From: Bacteroidota bacterium
GTDB taxonomy: Bacteria > Bacteroidota > Bacteroidia > Chitinophagales > Chitinophagaceae
Assembly: GCA_023426425.1 (NCBI GenBank)
Contig: JAFAAT010000184.1
Location: 1 to 11,619, forward strand
Length of the DNA: 11,619 nt
Direction of reading: 5' to 3'
The translations under genes and the position numbers were made by a program. Positions 6,897 through 11,619 of the stretch are shown here, one piece after another. The notes below the pieces were generated by a model, which worked only from the letters and a program-made list of their open reading frames with translations, was not told where the DNA came from and did not search any database. Every line of letters starts with the position of its first letter. Position 1 is the first letter of the stretch.

Positions 6897-7295
6897 TTAA
6901 TAAACGTGGCAAAGTACTTCACCACCCACATTGTTAGCACGAGCTTCTTTATCGGTCATTACACCTTTAGAGGTGGAGACGATGGCGATACCCAGGCCAT
7001 TCTTCACACGACGGATGTCAGCAGGCTTTGCGTACTGGCGCAGACCCGGGCGGCTAACACGCTCCAGGGAACGGATAGCAGGTTCTTTAGTTACTGCATC
7101 GTACTTCAACGCAATCTTGATCAGACCTTGCTTGTTATCATCTTCAAATTTGTACTTCAGGATGTACCCCTTATCGTAAAGGATCTCCGTCATACGCTTT
7201 TTCAAATTTGAAGCAGGGATTTCCACAATACGATGGCGTGCCATCTGAGCATTACGGATACGAGTCAGGAAATCTGCTATAGGATCTGTTACCAT
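6897..7295 (-). CDS. rpsH: 30S ribosomal protein S8 (uS8)
   Basis: S8 binds the central domain of 16S rRNA and is the translational repressor of the spc operon in E. coli; whether that control exists here is unknown. The 132-residue protein starts MVTDPIADFLTRIRNA, the conserved N-terminus, and ends with the family signature STSKGVMTDKEAR (107-119) and GGEVLCHVY. The frame extends 18 codons upstream to a GTG at 7349, but those residues match no S8 N-terminus, so the ATG at 7295 is preferred. The leader before it is A/U-rich without Shine-Dalgarno. The gap to rpsN is 85 nt. Confidence 0.96.
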   Translation of the reverse strand: MVTDPIADFLTRIRNAQMARHRIVEIPASNLKKRMTEILYDKGYILKYKFEDDNKQGLIKIALKYDAVTKEPAIRSLERVSRPGLRQYAKPADIRRVKNGLGIAIVSTSKGVMTDKEARANNVGGEVLCHVY

Positions 7296-7380
7296 TTTAA
7301 TTTTAAGTGTTTTGTAAAATAATCTGTTACTGGTTTCCGCCGGGACCACAGTCCACCGACCGACCTGTTAACGTAAACAA

Positions 7381-7650
7381 TTACCAGCTAGCTTTACGGA
7401 CTCCTGGTATTTTCCCGTCCAGCGCCATGTCGCGGAACACGTTACGGCAGATGCCGAAGTGACGCAGATAACCACGAGGGCGACCTGTAAGCTGGCAGCG
7501 GTTCTTGAGACGTACTGGTGAAGCATTCTTTGGAAGAAGATCCAAAGCAGCATAGTCACCTGCAGCTTTCAGAGCAGCGCGCTTTTCAGCGAACTTTGCT
7601 ACCATCTTTTCGCGCTTACGTTGGCGGGCTTTTACTGATTCTCTTGCCAT
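7381..7650 (-). CDS. rpsN: 30S ribosomal protein S14, zinc-independent form (uS14)
   Basis: S14 is needed for late assembly of the small-subunit head. The 89-residue protein has the conserved C-terminal block RPRGYLRHFGICRN (57-70) and GKIPGVRKASW (79-89). It has only two cysteines (C52, C68) and lacks the paired CxxC motifs, so it is the zinc-independent form. At 89 residues it is between the long form (about 101) and the short zinc form (61), a length seen in Bacteroidota. It starts 16 nt after rplE, and a partial Shine-Dalgarno (AGGA, complement of 7657-7660) lies 6 nt before the ATG. Confidence 0.96.
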   Translation of the reverse strand: MARESVKARQRKREKMVAKFAEKRAALKAAGDYAALDLLPKNASPVRLKNRCQLTGRPRGYLRHFGICRNVFRDMALDGKIPGVRKASW

Positions 7651-7666
7651 TTAATTTCCTTTATAA

Positions 7667-8245
7667 TTATTGATTGTCTTTCTTGATGTTTTTGAAAGGC
7701 ATTCCGAGTTCTTTAAGAAGTTCGTAAGCCTCTTCGTTAGTCCTTGCAGTAGTCACGAAAGTGATATCCATTCCTGAAATGCGGTTCACTTTATCGATGT
7801 CAATCTCAGGGAATATGATCTGTTCAGTAACACCCATGGTATAGTTACCACGGCCGTCGAAAGACTTCTCGTTGATACCTTTGAAGTCACGTACGCGAGG
7901 TAGAGAGATTGCGATGAAGCGATCCAGAAACTCGAACATCTTGGTGCTACGAAGCGTAACGCGGGTGCCGATTGGCATATTCTTACGCAGTTTGAAGTTC
8001 GAAATGTCTTTCTTTGACATTGTAGGAACTGCTTTCTGACCAGTGATCGTAGTCATTTCATTTACTGCGTCGTCGATAAGCTTTTTGTCGGAAACAGAGC
8101 CCTTAACACCCTGGTTCAGGCATATTTTCACGAGACGGGGACACTGCATCACAGTAGTGTAGCCGAATTTCTTCATCAGAGCAGGCACTACTTCCTCTCT
8201 GTATTTCTTCTGTAAACGAGGCTGGTATGTTGTTGAAGTTGCCAT
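7667..8245 (-). CDS. rplE: 50S ribosomal protein L5 (uL5)
   Basis: L5 binds 5S rRNA and forms part of the central protuberance, contacting P-site tRNA and the small-subunit head. The 192-residue protein shows an N-terminal YREEVVPALMKKFGY segment (15-29) and the central TGQKAVPTMSKKDISNFKLR (68-87), followed by GTRVTLRSTKM. The C-terminal half has GRGNYTMGVTEQIIFPEI (131-148) and DITFVTTARTNEEA. It is slightly longer than E. coli L5 (179). Its ATG overlaps the rplX TAA by one base (TAATG). A full AGGAGG lies 7 nt upstream, unlike other genes here. Confidence 0.97.
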   Translation of the reverse strand: MATSTTYQPRLQKKYREEVVPALMKKFGYTTVMQCPRLVKICLNQGVKGSVSDKKLIDDAVNEMTTITGQKAVPTMSKKDISNFKLRKNMPIGTRVTLRSTKMFEFLDRFIAISLPRVRDFKGINEKSFDGRGNYTMGVTEQIIFPEIDIDKVNRISGMDITFVTTARTNEEAYELLKELGMPFKNIKKDNQ

Positions 8246-8583
8246 TATTTAACCTCCTCCCCTGATTTTTTAGATATACGTACAAAATTTCCTTCCTTAC
8301 GCTCACGTGTTATACGTACAGGAGCCTTTGCTTTTGCATCCCATAGCATTACGTTAGAGATATGAATGGGAGCTTCCTGCTGCACAATGCCACCCTGAGG
8401 GTTCTGTGCATTTGGCTTCAGGTGTTTGGTTATCATGTTTACGCCTTCAACAAGCACACGGCTCTTTTGAGGGTAAACGGCGAGTACCTTTTTTGGGTTA
8501 CTGCGGTCCTTATCATCGCCAGCGATAACGATTACGTTGTCGCCTTTCCTGATATTAAACTTGGGTTGAAATCTCTGTTTCAT
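8245..8583 (-). CDS. rplX: 50S ribosomal protein L24 (uL24)
   Basis: L24 is an assembly initiator that binds the 5' end of 23S rRNA. The 112-residue protein has a KOW-type motif near the N-terminus (IRKGDNVIVIAGDDKD, 11-26), then KKVLAVYPQKSRVLVEGVNM (31-50), and ends RISKKSGEEVK. The frame is open 13 codons upstream to a GTG, but starting at the ATG at 8583 gives the family N-terminus. It follows rplN by 146 nt, the longest gap in the operon, which contains a probable promoter and a short leader ORF. Its last codons double as the Shine-Dalgarno of rplE. Confidence 0.96.
   Translation of the reverse strand: MKQRFQPKFNIRKGDNVIVIAGDDKDRSNPKKVLAVYPQKSRVLVEGVNMITKHLKPNAQNPQGGIVQQEAPIHISNVMLWDAKAKAPVRITRERKEGNFVRISKKSGEEVK
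8253..8258 (-). promoter_or_regulatory. Strong Shine-Dalgarno AGGAGG for rplE
   Basis: On the minus strand the rplX 3' end reads GGGAGGAGG, placing AGGAGG 7 nt before the rplE ATG, the optimal distance. The other starts in the window are preceded by A/U-rich sequence with no more than a partial match (AGGA before rpsN). It overlaps the GEEV codons of rplX, so coding constraint alone could produce it. Confidence 0.6.
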
Positions 8584-8602
8584 CTGAAACTTTATCTTTT
8601 TT

Positions 8603-8635
8603 TCAATGGTCAGAAGGAGCACCTTCGTAAGCCAT
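8603..8635 (-). CDS. Possible 10-codon leader ORF before rplX
   Basis: Within the rplX leader a short frame reads MAYEGAPSDH followed by TGA and ends 19 nt before the rplX ATG. Its ATG is preceded by an A/U-rich stretch (AAATATATAAACTA) resembling the leaders of the other genes here. The frame overlaps a small hairpin (8613-8626, 5-bp stem, 4-nt loop). It resembles no leader peptide I know and may be chance. Confidence 0.2.
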   Translation of the reverse strand: MAYEGAPSDH

Positions 8636-8710
8636 TAGTTTATATATTTCCGCTATCTCTTAAAGATCAGCAGTTTGTCAACCAAACCACCCTTTCTTTC
8701 AAACGGGCAG

Positions 8711-8718
8711 CAAAGGTA
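8711..8718 (-). promoter_or_regulatory. Probable internal promoter (-7 element TACCTTTG) upstream of rplX
   Basis: TACCTTTG on the minus strand is an exact match to the Bacteroidota -7 consensus TAnnTTTG. It lies 11 nt downstream of the rplN stop codon, at the head of the longest intergenic gap in the operon. A TTG at 8733-8735 is only 14 nt upstream of it, shorter than the usual spacing of about 19-21 to a -33 element, and no TTTG sits at the standard distance. The predicted transcript start near 8704 would give a leader of about 120 nt before rplX. Confidence 0.55.
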
Positions 8719-8729
8719 CAACTTCTTTT

Positions 8730-9098
8730 TTACAATACTTCAGGGGCAAGAGAAACAATTTTCATGTATCCCTTATCACGAAGTTCACGGGCGACGGGGC
8801 CGAAGATACGGGTTCCGCGAGGCTCATCTGAATTGTTGAGCAGTACCACGGCGTTGTCGTCGAAGCTGATATAAGATCCGTCTCTACGGCGGAGCTTATT
8901 TTTAGTACGAACGATTACAGCCTTGGACACTGTACCCTTTTTCATATTACCACCTGGCAGGGCGTCTTTTACCGTCACAACGATCTTATCACCGATTCCG
9001 GCATAGTCTTGCCCGGAATTGCCCAACACACGGATACAAAGCACTTCCTTTGCACCACTGTTGTCGGCTACATTGAGCCGGGATTCTTGTTGTATCAT
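8730..9098 (-). CDS. rplN: 50S ribosomal protein L14 (uL14)
   Basis: L14 binds 23S rRNA at the subunit interface and contributes to inter-subunit bridges. The 122-residue protein has the exact family length. It starts MIQQESRLNVADNSGAKEV, contains the signature around 59-86 (KAVIVRTKNKLRRRDGSY, then ISFDDNAVVL) and ends with DEPRGTRIFGPVARELRDKG (91-110) and KIVSLAPEVL. The 93-nt leader between rpsQ and rplN contains two families of short repeats. The ATG follows an A-rich stretch (AAAAAATCAAAAA) without Shine-Dalgarno. Confidence 0.98.
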   Translation of the reverse strand: MIQQESRLNVADNSGAKEVLCIRVLGNSGQDYAGIGDKIVVTVKDALPGGNMKKGTVSKAVIVRTKNKLRRRDGSYISFDDNAVVLLNNSDEPRGTRIFGPVARELRDKGYMKIVSLAPEVL

Positions 9099-9112
9099 TT
9101 TTTGATTTTTTA

Positions 9113-9139
9113 GTAGAAGTAGAGAGTAGAAAGTAGAAA
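9113..9139. repeat. Tandem GTAGAAA-type repeat upstream of rplN
   Basis: Four head-to-tail copies of a 6-7-nt unit on the plus strand: GTAGAA (9113-9118), GTAGAGA (9119-9125), GTAGAAA (9126-9132) and GTAGAAA (9133-9139). On the transcribed strand this is a pyrimidine-rich TTTCTAC series 15 nt before the rplN ATG. Confidence 0.7.
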
Positions 9140-9162
9140 GTTTGTGATAACGAAGTCCTATG

Positions 9163-9187
9163 ACTTACGACTTAATACTTACGACTT
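9163..9187. repeat. Direct repeat ACTTACGACTT upstream of rplN
   Basis: An identical 11-mer, ACTTACGACTT, occurs at 9163-9173 and 9177-9187, a 14-nt period, just after the rpsQ stop codon. On the minus strand it reads AAGTCGTAAGT. It is short and non-coding. Confidence 0.65.
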
Positions 9188-9191
9188 GCTA

Positions 9192-9458
9192 CTATTTAGC
9201 TTTTTCAATAATTTCAACCAGGCGCCAGCGTTTTGTTCTGCTCAGCGGGCGAGTTTCCATGATACGTACCAGGTCACCAATACCAGCAGTATTAGCTTCA
9301 TCATGAGCATGGAACTTGGTAGTTTTCTTCAAAAACTTACCGTAAATCGGGTGTTTCACTTTACGCTCGACGGCTACAGTGATGGTTTTAGCCATCTTGT
9401 TGCTGCTCACGATCCCGATACGGGTTTTTCTGCGTTTTCTTTCAGTCATTGTTGACAT
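9192..9458 (-). CDS. rpsQ: 30S ribosomal protein S17 (uS17)
   Basis: S17 is a primary 16S rRNA-binding protein of OB fold. The 88-residue protein has the core RKTRIGIVSSNKMAKTITVA (10-29), then VERKVKHPIYGKFLKKTTKF (30-49), HAHDE (50-54), GDLVRIMETRPLSRTKRWRL (61-80) and a C-terminal VEIIEKAK. These match the family signature, and the length is near the norm (84). Translation might begin at M1 or M4; M1 is used. It starts 11 nt after rpmC. Confidence 0.97.
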   Translation of the reverse strand: MSTMTERKRRKTRIGIVSSNKMAKTITVAVERKVKHPIYGKFLKKTTKFHAHDEANTAGIGDLVRIMETRPLSRTKRWRLVEIIEKAK

Positions 9459-9469
9459 CTGTAAATAAT

Positions 9470-9682
9470 TTAGAAACCTAAAGCTCTTCTGCGCTGTTCC
9501 GTCTTCATGCGGGCGATGGTACGGCGCAACTGGCGAATTGAAAGCGGGTTCTCGATAGGATTGACGGCATGGCTGAATTGAATCTTCTTCATGCGCATTT
9601 CTTCCTCCTGAATTTTGGCATTCAAGGCCTCATTCTCCAGCGAGCGGAAATCTTCAACCTTCGCTTTGTTTGCTTTTGCCAT
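9470..9682 (-). CDS. rpmC: 50S ribosomal protein L29 (uL29)
   Basis: L29 lies at the exit of the peptide tunnel, near the docking site for SRP and trigger factor. The 70-residue protein is the expected two-helix hairpin. The first helix is EDFRSLENEALNAKIQEEEM (11-30) and the second contains the conserved PLSIRQLRRTIARMKTEQRR (47-66), ending RALGF. It is slightly longer than E. coli L29 (63). The ATG follows CTAACAAAA with no Shine-Dalgarno. The 87-nt gap to rplP holds a short tandem repeat. Confidence 0.96.
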   Translation of the reverse strand: MAKANKAKVEDFRSLENEALNAKIQEEEMRMKKIQFSHAVNPIENPLSIRQLRRTIARMKTEQRRRALGF

Positions 9683-9687
9683 TTTTG

Positions 9688-9708
9688 TTAGTATTTAGTA
9701 TTTAGTAG
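9688..9708. repeat. Tandem 7-nt repeat TTAGTAT upstream of rpmC
   Basis: Three adjacent heptamers on the plus strand, TTAGTAT (9688-9694), TTAGTAT (9695-9701) and TTAGTAG (9702-9708), lie 5 nt upstream of the rpmC start codon. On the transcribed strand they read ATACTAA-type units, placing the repeat inside the probable ribosome landing site. Confidence 0.7.
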
Positions 9709-9769
9709 AAAGCTGGGAGACATTACCCCGAACTTTCTGATTTATCATTCTTGCTTATGGACCGACTAA

Positions 9770-10192
9770 TTAAGCTCCTGCGTAGTCACGGCGTACTACG
9801 AACTTCGTTTTGATAGGAAGTTTTTGTGCGGCCAGCTCAAGTGCTTCTTTTGCGACCTGCATAGGCACACCATCCAGCTCGAACATGATACGTCCCGGCT
9901 TAACTACTGCAGCATAAAACTCCAGGTTACCCTTACCTTTACCCATACGCACTTCAAGAGGCTTGCGGGTGATTGGCTTATCGGGGAAAATGCGGATCCA
10001 TACATTACCCTCACGTTTCAACTGGCGGGTCATTGCCTGGCGGGCTGCTTCGATCTGGCGGTTGGTAATCCACTTTGGTTCCAGCGCTTTCAGACCAAAC
10101 GAACCGAAGGAGATCATAGCCCCTCTCTGAGCATTCCCTTTTATCCGGCCTTTATGAGCTTTACGATGTTTACTTCTCTTTGGTTGTAACAT
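9770..10192 (-). CDS. rplP: 50S ribosomal protein L16 (uL16)
   Basis: L16 supports the A-site and peptidyl-transferase region of the large subunit. The 140-residue protein starts MLQPKRSKHRKAHKGRIKG and carries RGAMISFGSFGLKALEP (23-39), RQIEAARQAMTRQLKREGNV (45-64) and the conserved loop RKPLEVRMGKGKGN (76-89). R82 corresponds to the arginine hydroxylated in E. coli L16 (R81). The length is close to that of E. coli L16 (136). It follows rpsC by 38 nt and leaves an 87-nt gap before rpmC. Confidence 0.98.
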   Translation of the reverse strand: MLQPKRSKHRKAHKGRIKGNAQRGAMISFGSFGLKALEPKWITNRQIEAARQAMTRQLKREGNVWIRIFPDKPITRKPLEVRMGKGKGNLEFYAAVVKPGRIMFELDGVPMQVAKEALELAAQKLPIKTKFVVRRDYAGA

Positions 10193-10230
10193 TGTTACAA
10201 AGTTTTAGTATAGTACTCTCAAAAATATTG

Positions 10231-11064
10231 TTATGCTTTGCGTGTGCCGCGGCCACCACCGGTGTTTCCACCACGGCCTGCACCGCCACCGCGACGATCT
10301 CCGCCAGCTTTACGGTCACGATCTCCACCACCACGGCGATCTCCTGCTCCGCGATTGTCGCCGAAACCAGCAGCAGCCGCACGGTTGCCACGATTGTCGG
10401 ATCCTGCAGAGAAGTTAGGGTTCAGATCGCGTTTGCCGAGAACTTCACCTTTACAGATCCATACCTTGATACCGATCTTACCGTAAACGGTCATTGAATA
10501 CACATTTGCATAGTCAATGTCCATACGATAGGTATGAAGTGGTGTACGACCTTGCTTGAATTCTTCCGTACGGGCGATTTCCGCGCCATTCAGACGACCA
10601 GCAGCTTTGATCTTAATACCTTCAGCTCCCATACGCATTGCAGTAGAGATAGCCATTTTGATAGCTCTCTTATAGCTTACGCGGCTTTCGATCTGGCGGG
10701 CGATAGTTTCACCAACGATCATTGCGTCGAGTTCCGGACGGCGGATCTCCATGATGTTGATTTGCACATCGTCTTTCTTAGTAAGCTTTTTCAGCTCTTC
10801 TTTGATACGATCAACCTCTGCACCACCCTTTCCTATGATGATTCCAGGCTTGGAAGTGTGGATGGTTATGATCAGCTTGCCCAATGTACGCTCAATGACA
10901 ATGCGGGAAATTCCGCCTTTGTTGATACGTGCATTCAGGTAAGTACGGATTTTGTGGTCCTCTACGAGTTTCTGACCAAAATCCTTTTTCTCACCATACC
11001 ACATTGAGTCCCATCCGCGGATGATGCCCAACCTGTTACCTATAGGATTCGCTTTTTGACCCAT
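10231..11064 (-). CDS. rpsC: 30S ribosomal protein S3 with Arg/Gly-rich tail (uS3)
   Basis: S3 lines the mRNA entry tunnel and has helicase-related contacts with mRNA. The 277-residue protein starts MGQKANPIGNRLGI. It has a KH domain with the GKGG loop (78-81, within PGIIIGKGGAEVDRI) and a C-terminal domain containing GRLNGAEIARTE (156-167) and MDIDYANVYSMTVYGKIGIK (181-200). E. coli S3 is 233 residues; here a tail of about 64 residues (214-277) follows, dominated by Gly, Arg and Asp with repeated DRRGGG and GRGG units. The tail is in frame and continuous, so it looks genuine, and it is probably disordered. Extended S3 tails are known in Bacteroidota. Confidence 0.97.
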   Translation of the reverse strand: MGQKANPIGNRLGIIRGWDSMWYGEKKDFGQKLVEDHKIRTYLNARINKGGISRIVIERTLGKLIITIHTSKPGIIIGKGGAEVDRIKEELKKLTKKDDVQINIMEIRRPELDAMIVGETIARQIESRVSYKRAIKMAISTAMRMGAEGIKIKAAGRLNGAEIARTEEFKQGRTPLHTYRMDIDYANVYSMTVYGKIGIKVWICKGEVLGKRDLNPNFSAGSDNRGNRAAAAGFGDNRGAGDRRGGGDRDRKAGGDRRGGGAGRGGNTGGGRGTRKA

Positions 11065-11095
11065 TCTTTATGTTATTAGAATTGAATGTTTATGA

Positions 11096-11470
11096 TTATG
11101 CGTTTGCTTCTGCGTTTACGTTTACTGCTGCACGGCTATCAACAACGATAGTAACGTGGTTGCTGCGCTTGCGGACGCGATAGGCACGACCTTGAGGCGC
11201 AGGACGCATGCGCTTAAGCATACGACCACCGTCTACCATGATAGTTTTAACATACAGGTTTGCACCGGCAACGTCCACACCTTCGTTTTTCACTCTCCAG
11301 TTGGCGATAGCGCTCAGCAACAGCTTTTCGAGGGCTACTGATGGGTGCTTGGTGCTGAACTTTAAGGTATTCAGCGCATTTTCTACATCCATGCCGCGTA
11401 CGAGGTCGGCCAGAAGGCGCATTTTGCGCGGGGATGTAGGATAATTACGTAAGCGAGCTACAGCTTCCAT
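11096..11470 (-). CDS. rplV: 50S ribosomal protein L22 (uL22)
   Basis: L22 lines the nascent-peptide exit tunnel with a long beta-hairpin. The 124-residue protein has the globular part at 1-78 (SPRKMRLLADLVRG, 13-26; ALEKLLLSAIANW, 46-58) and the hairpin at about 79-105 (MLKRMRPAPQGRAYRVRKR, 84-102). The hairpin is where macrolide-resistance mutations arise in other bacteria; no deletion is seen here. The Ala/Asn-rich tail makes it longer than E. coli L22 (110). It follows rpsS by 59 nt. Confidence 0.97.
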   Translation of the reverse strand: MEAVARLRNYPTSPRKMRLLADLVRGMDVENALNTLKFSTKHPSVALEKLLLSAIANWRVKNEGVDVAGANLYVKTIMVDGGRMLKRMRPAPQGRAYRVRKRSNHVTIVVDSRAAVNVNAEANA

Positions 11471-11529
11471 TTTCGTTTTATTATTTCTAATTGCGACACC
11501 GCCAGAAGACAGATGTCTAAAATTTATGA

Positions 11530-11619
11530 TTATTTACTACCGCTATGTCCTTTGAAGTTGCGGGTAGGTGCGAACTCACCCAGTTTGTGACCTACCATGT
11601 ACTCAGTCACATACACAGG
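11530..11619 (-). CDS. rpsS: 30S ribosomal protein S19, C-terminal part (uS19), truncated by the window edge
   Basis: Only the last 29 codons are present; the gene continues beyond the right edge. The visible residues include VYVTEYMVGHKLGEF and APTRNFKGHSGSK, matching the conserved S19 C-terminus. S19 lies in the head of the small subunit, paired with S13 and near the A-site tRNA. Its position before rplV is canonical for the S10 segment. Confidence 0.95.
   Translation of the reverse strand, partial: PVYVTEYMVGHKLGEFAPTRNFKGHSGSK

Noticed and set aside
7296..7349. N-terminal extension of rpsH starting at GTG 7349
   Set aside because: The residues before MVTDPIADFL match no S8 family N-terminus and the ATG gives the standard length.
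8584..8622. N-terminal extension of rplX starting at GTG 8622
   Set aside because: L24 normally begins close to the RKGD motif, so the ATG at 8583 fits better, and the extension lies in the putative leader.
10170..10391. Ala/Val-rich 73-codon ORF overlapping the rpsC 3' end
   Set aside because: It is a frame shadow of the repetitive Gly/Arg-coding tail of rpsC and has no independent support.
1..11619. CRISPR array, tRNA, insertion sequence, prophage or defence system
   Set aside because: None of the repeats has spacer structure, no cloverleaf or transposase was seen, and almost all bases belong to core ribosomal genes.

Overview
The window is a nearly complete ribosomal-protein superoperon (the S10 and spc segments), read entirely from the minus strand. 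The gene order, the protein sequences, the A/T-rich 5' leaders with almost no Shine-Dalgarno sequences, and a TAnnTTTG-type promoter element all point to a member of the Bacteroidota. The Chitinophagaceae are my best guess, from general resemblance of the proteins only.

From the right edge leftwards, in the direction of transcription, the genes are rpsS (3' end only), rplV, rpsC, rplP, rpmC, rpsQ, rplN, rplX, rplE, rpsN, rpsH, rplF, rplR, rpsE, rpmD, rplO, secY and map, followed by a gene for a membrane-anchored MutS-like ATPase. The first 16 build the 30S and 50S subunits. SecY is the protein-export channel, and Map removes the initiator methionine from nascent chains, so the block serves protein synthesis, export and maturation. 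The last gene is the outlier. It has a MutS-type C-terminal ATPase and four predicted membrane helices but no room for a mismatch-recognition domain, and its start codon overlaps the map stop codon. The infA and rpmJ genes that often follow map are absent from this position.

The operon is not one unbroken unit. There is an excellent intrinsic terminator (15-bp stem, GCAA loop, six U) between secY and map, a weaker terminator-like hairpin between rplO and secY, and a 13-bp hairpin between rplF and rplR. The 146-nt gap before rplX carries a perfect Bacteroidota -7 element, giving a probable internal promoter with a leader of about 120 nt that contains a 10-codon ORF. The rplE start is preceded by a full AGGAGG, the only strong Shine-Dalgarno in the window. 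Several intergenic gaps hold short tandem or direct repeats.

Positions 1-345, downstream of the MutS-like gene, contain no gene I can name. The first 194 bases are G-poor on the plus strand and open in one plus frame, perhaps the 3' end of a convergent gene. No RNA genes, CRISPR arrays, insertion sequences or defence systems were seen. Most of the window is ordinary core genome. The items worth a second look are the MutS-like gene, the secY/map terminator, and the rplX-rplE regulatory region.
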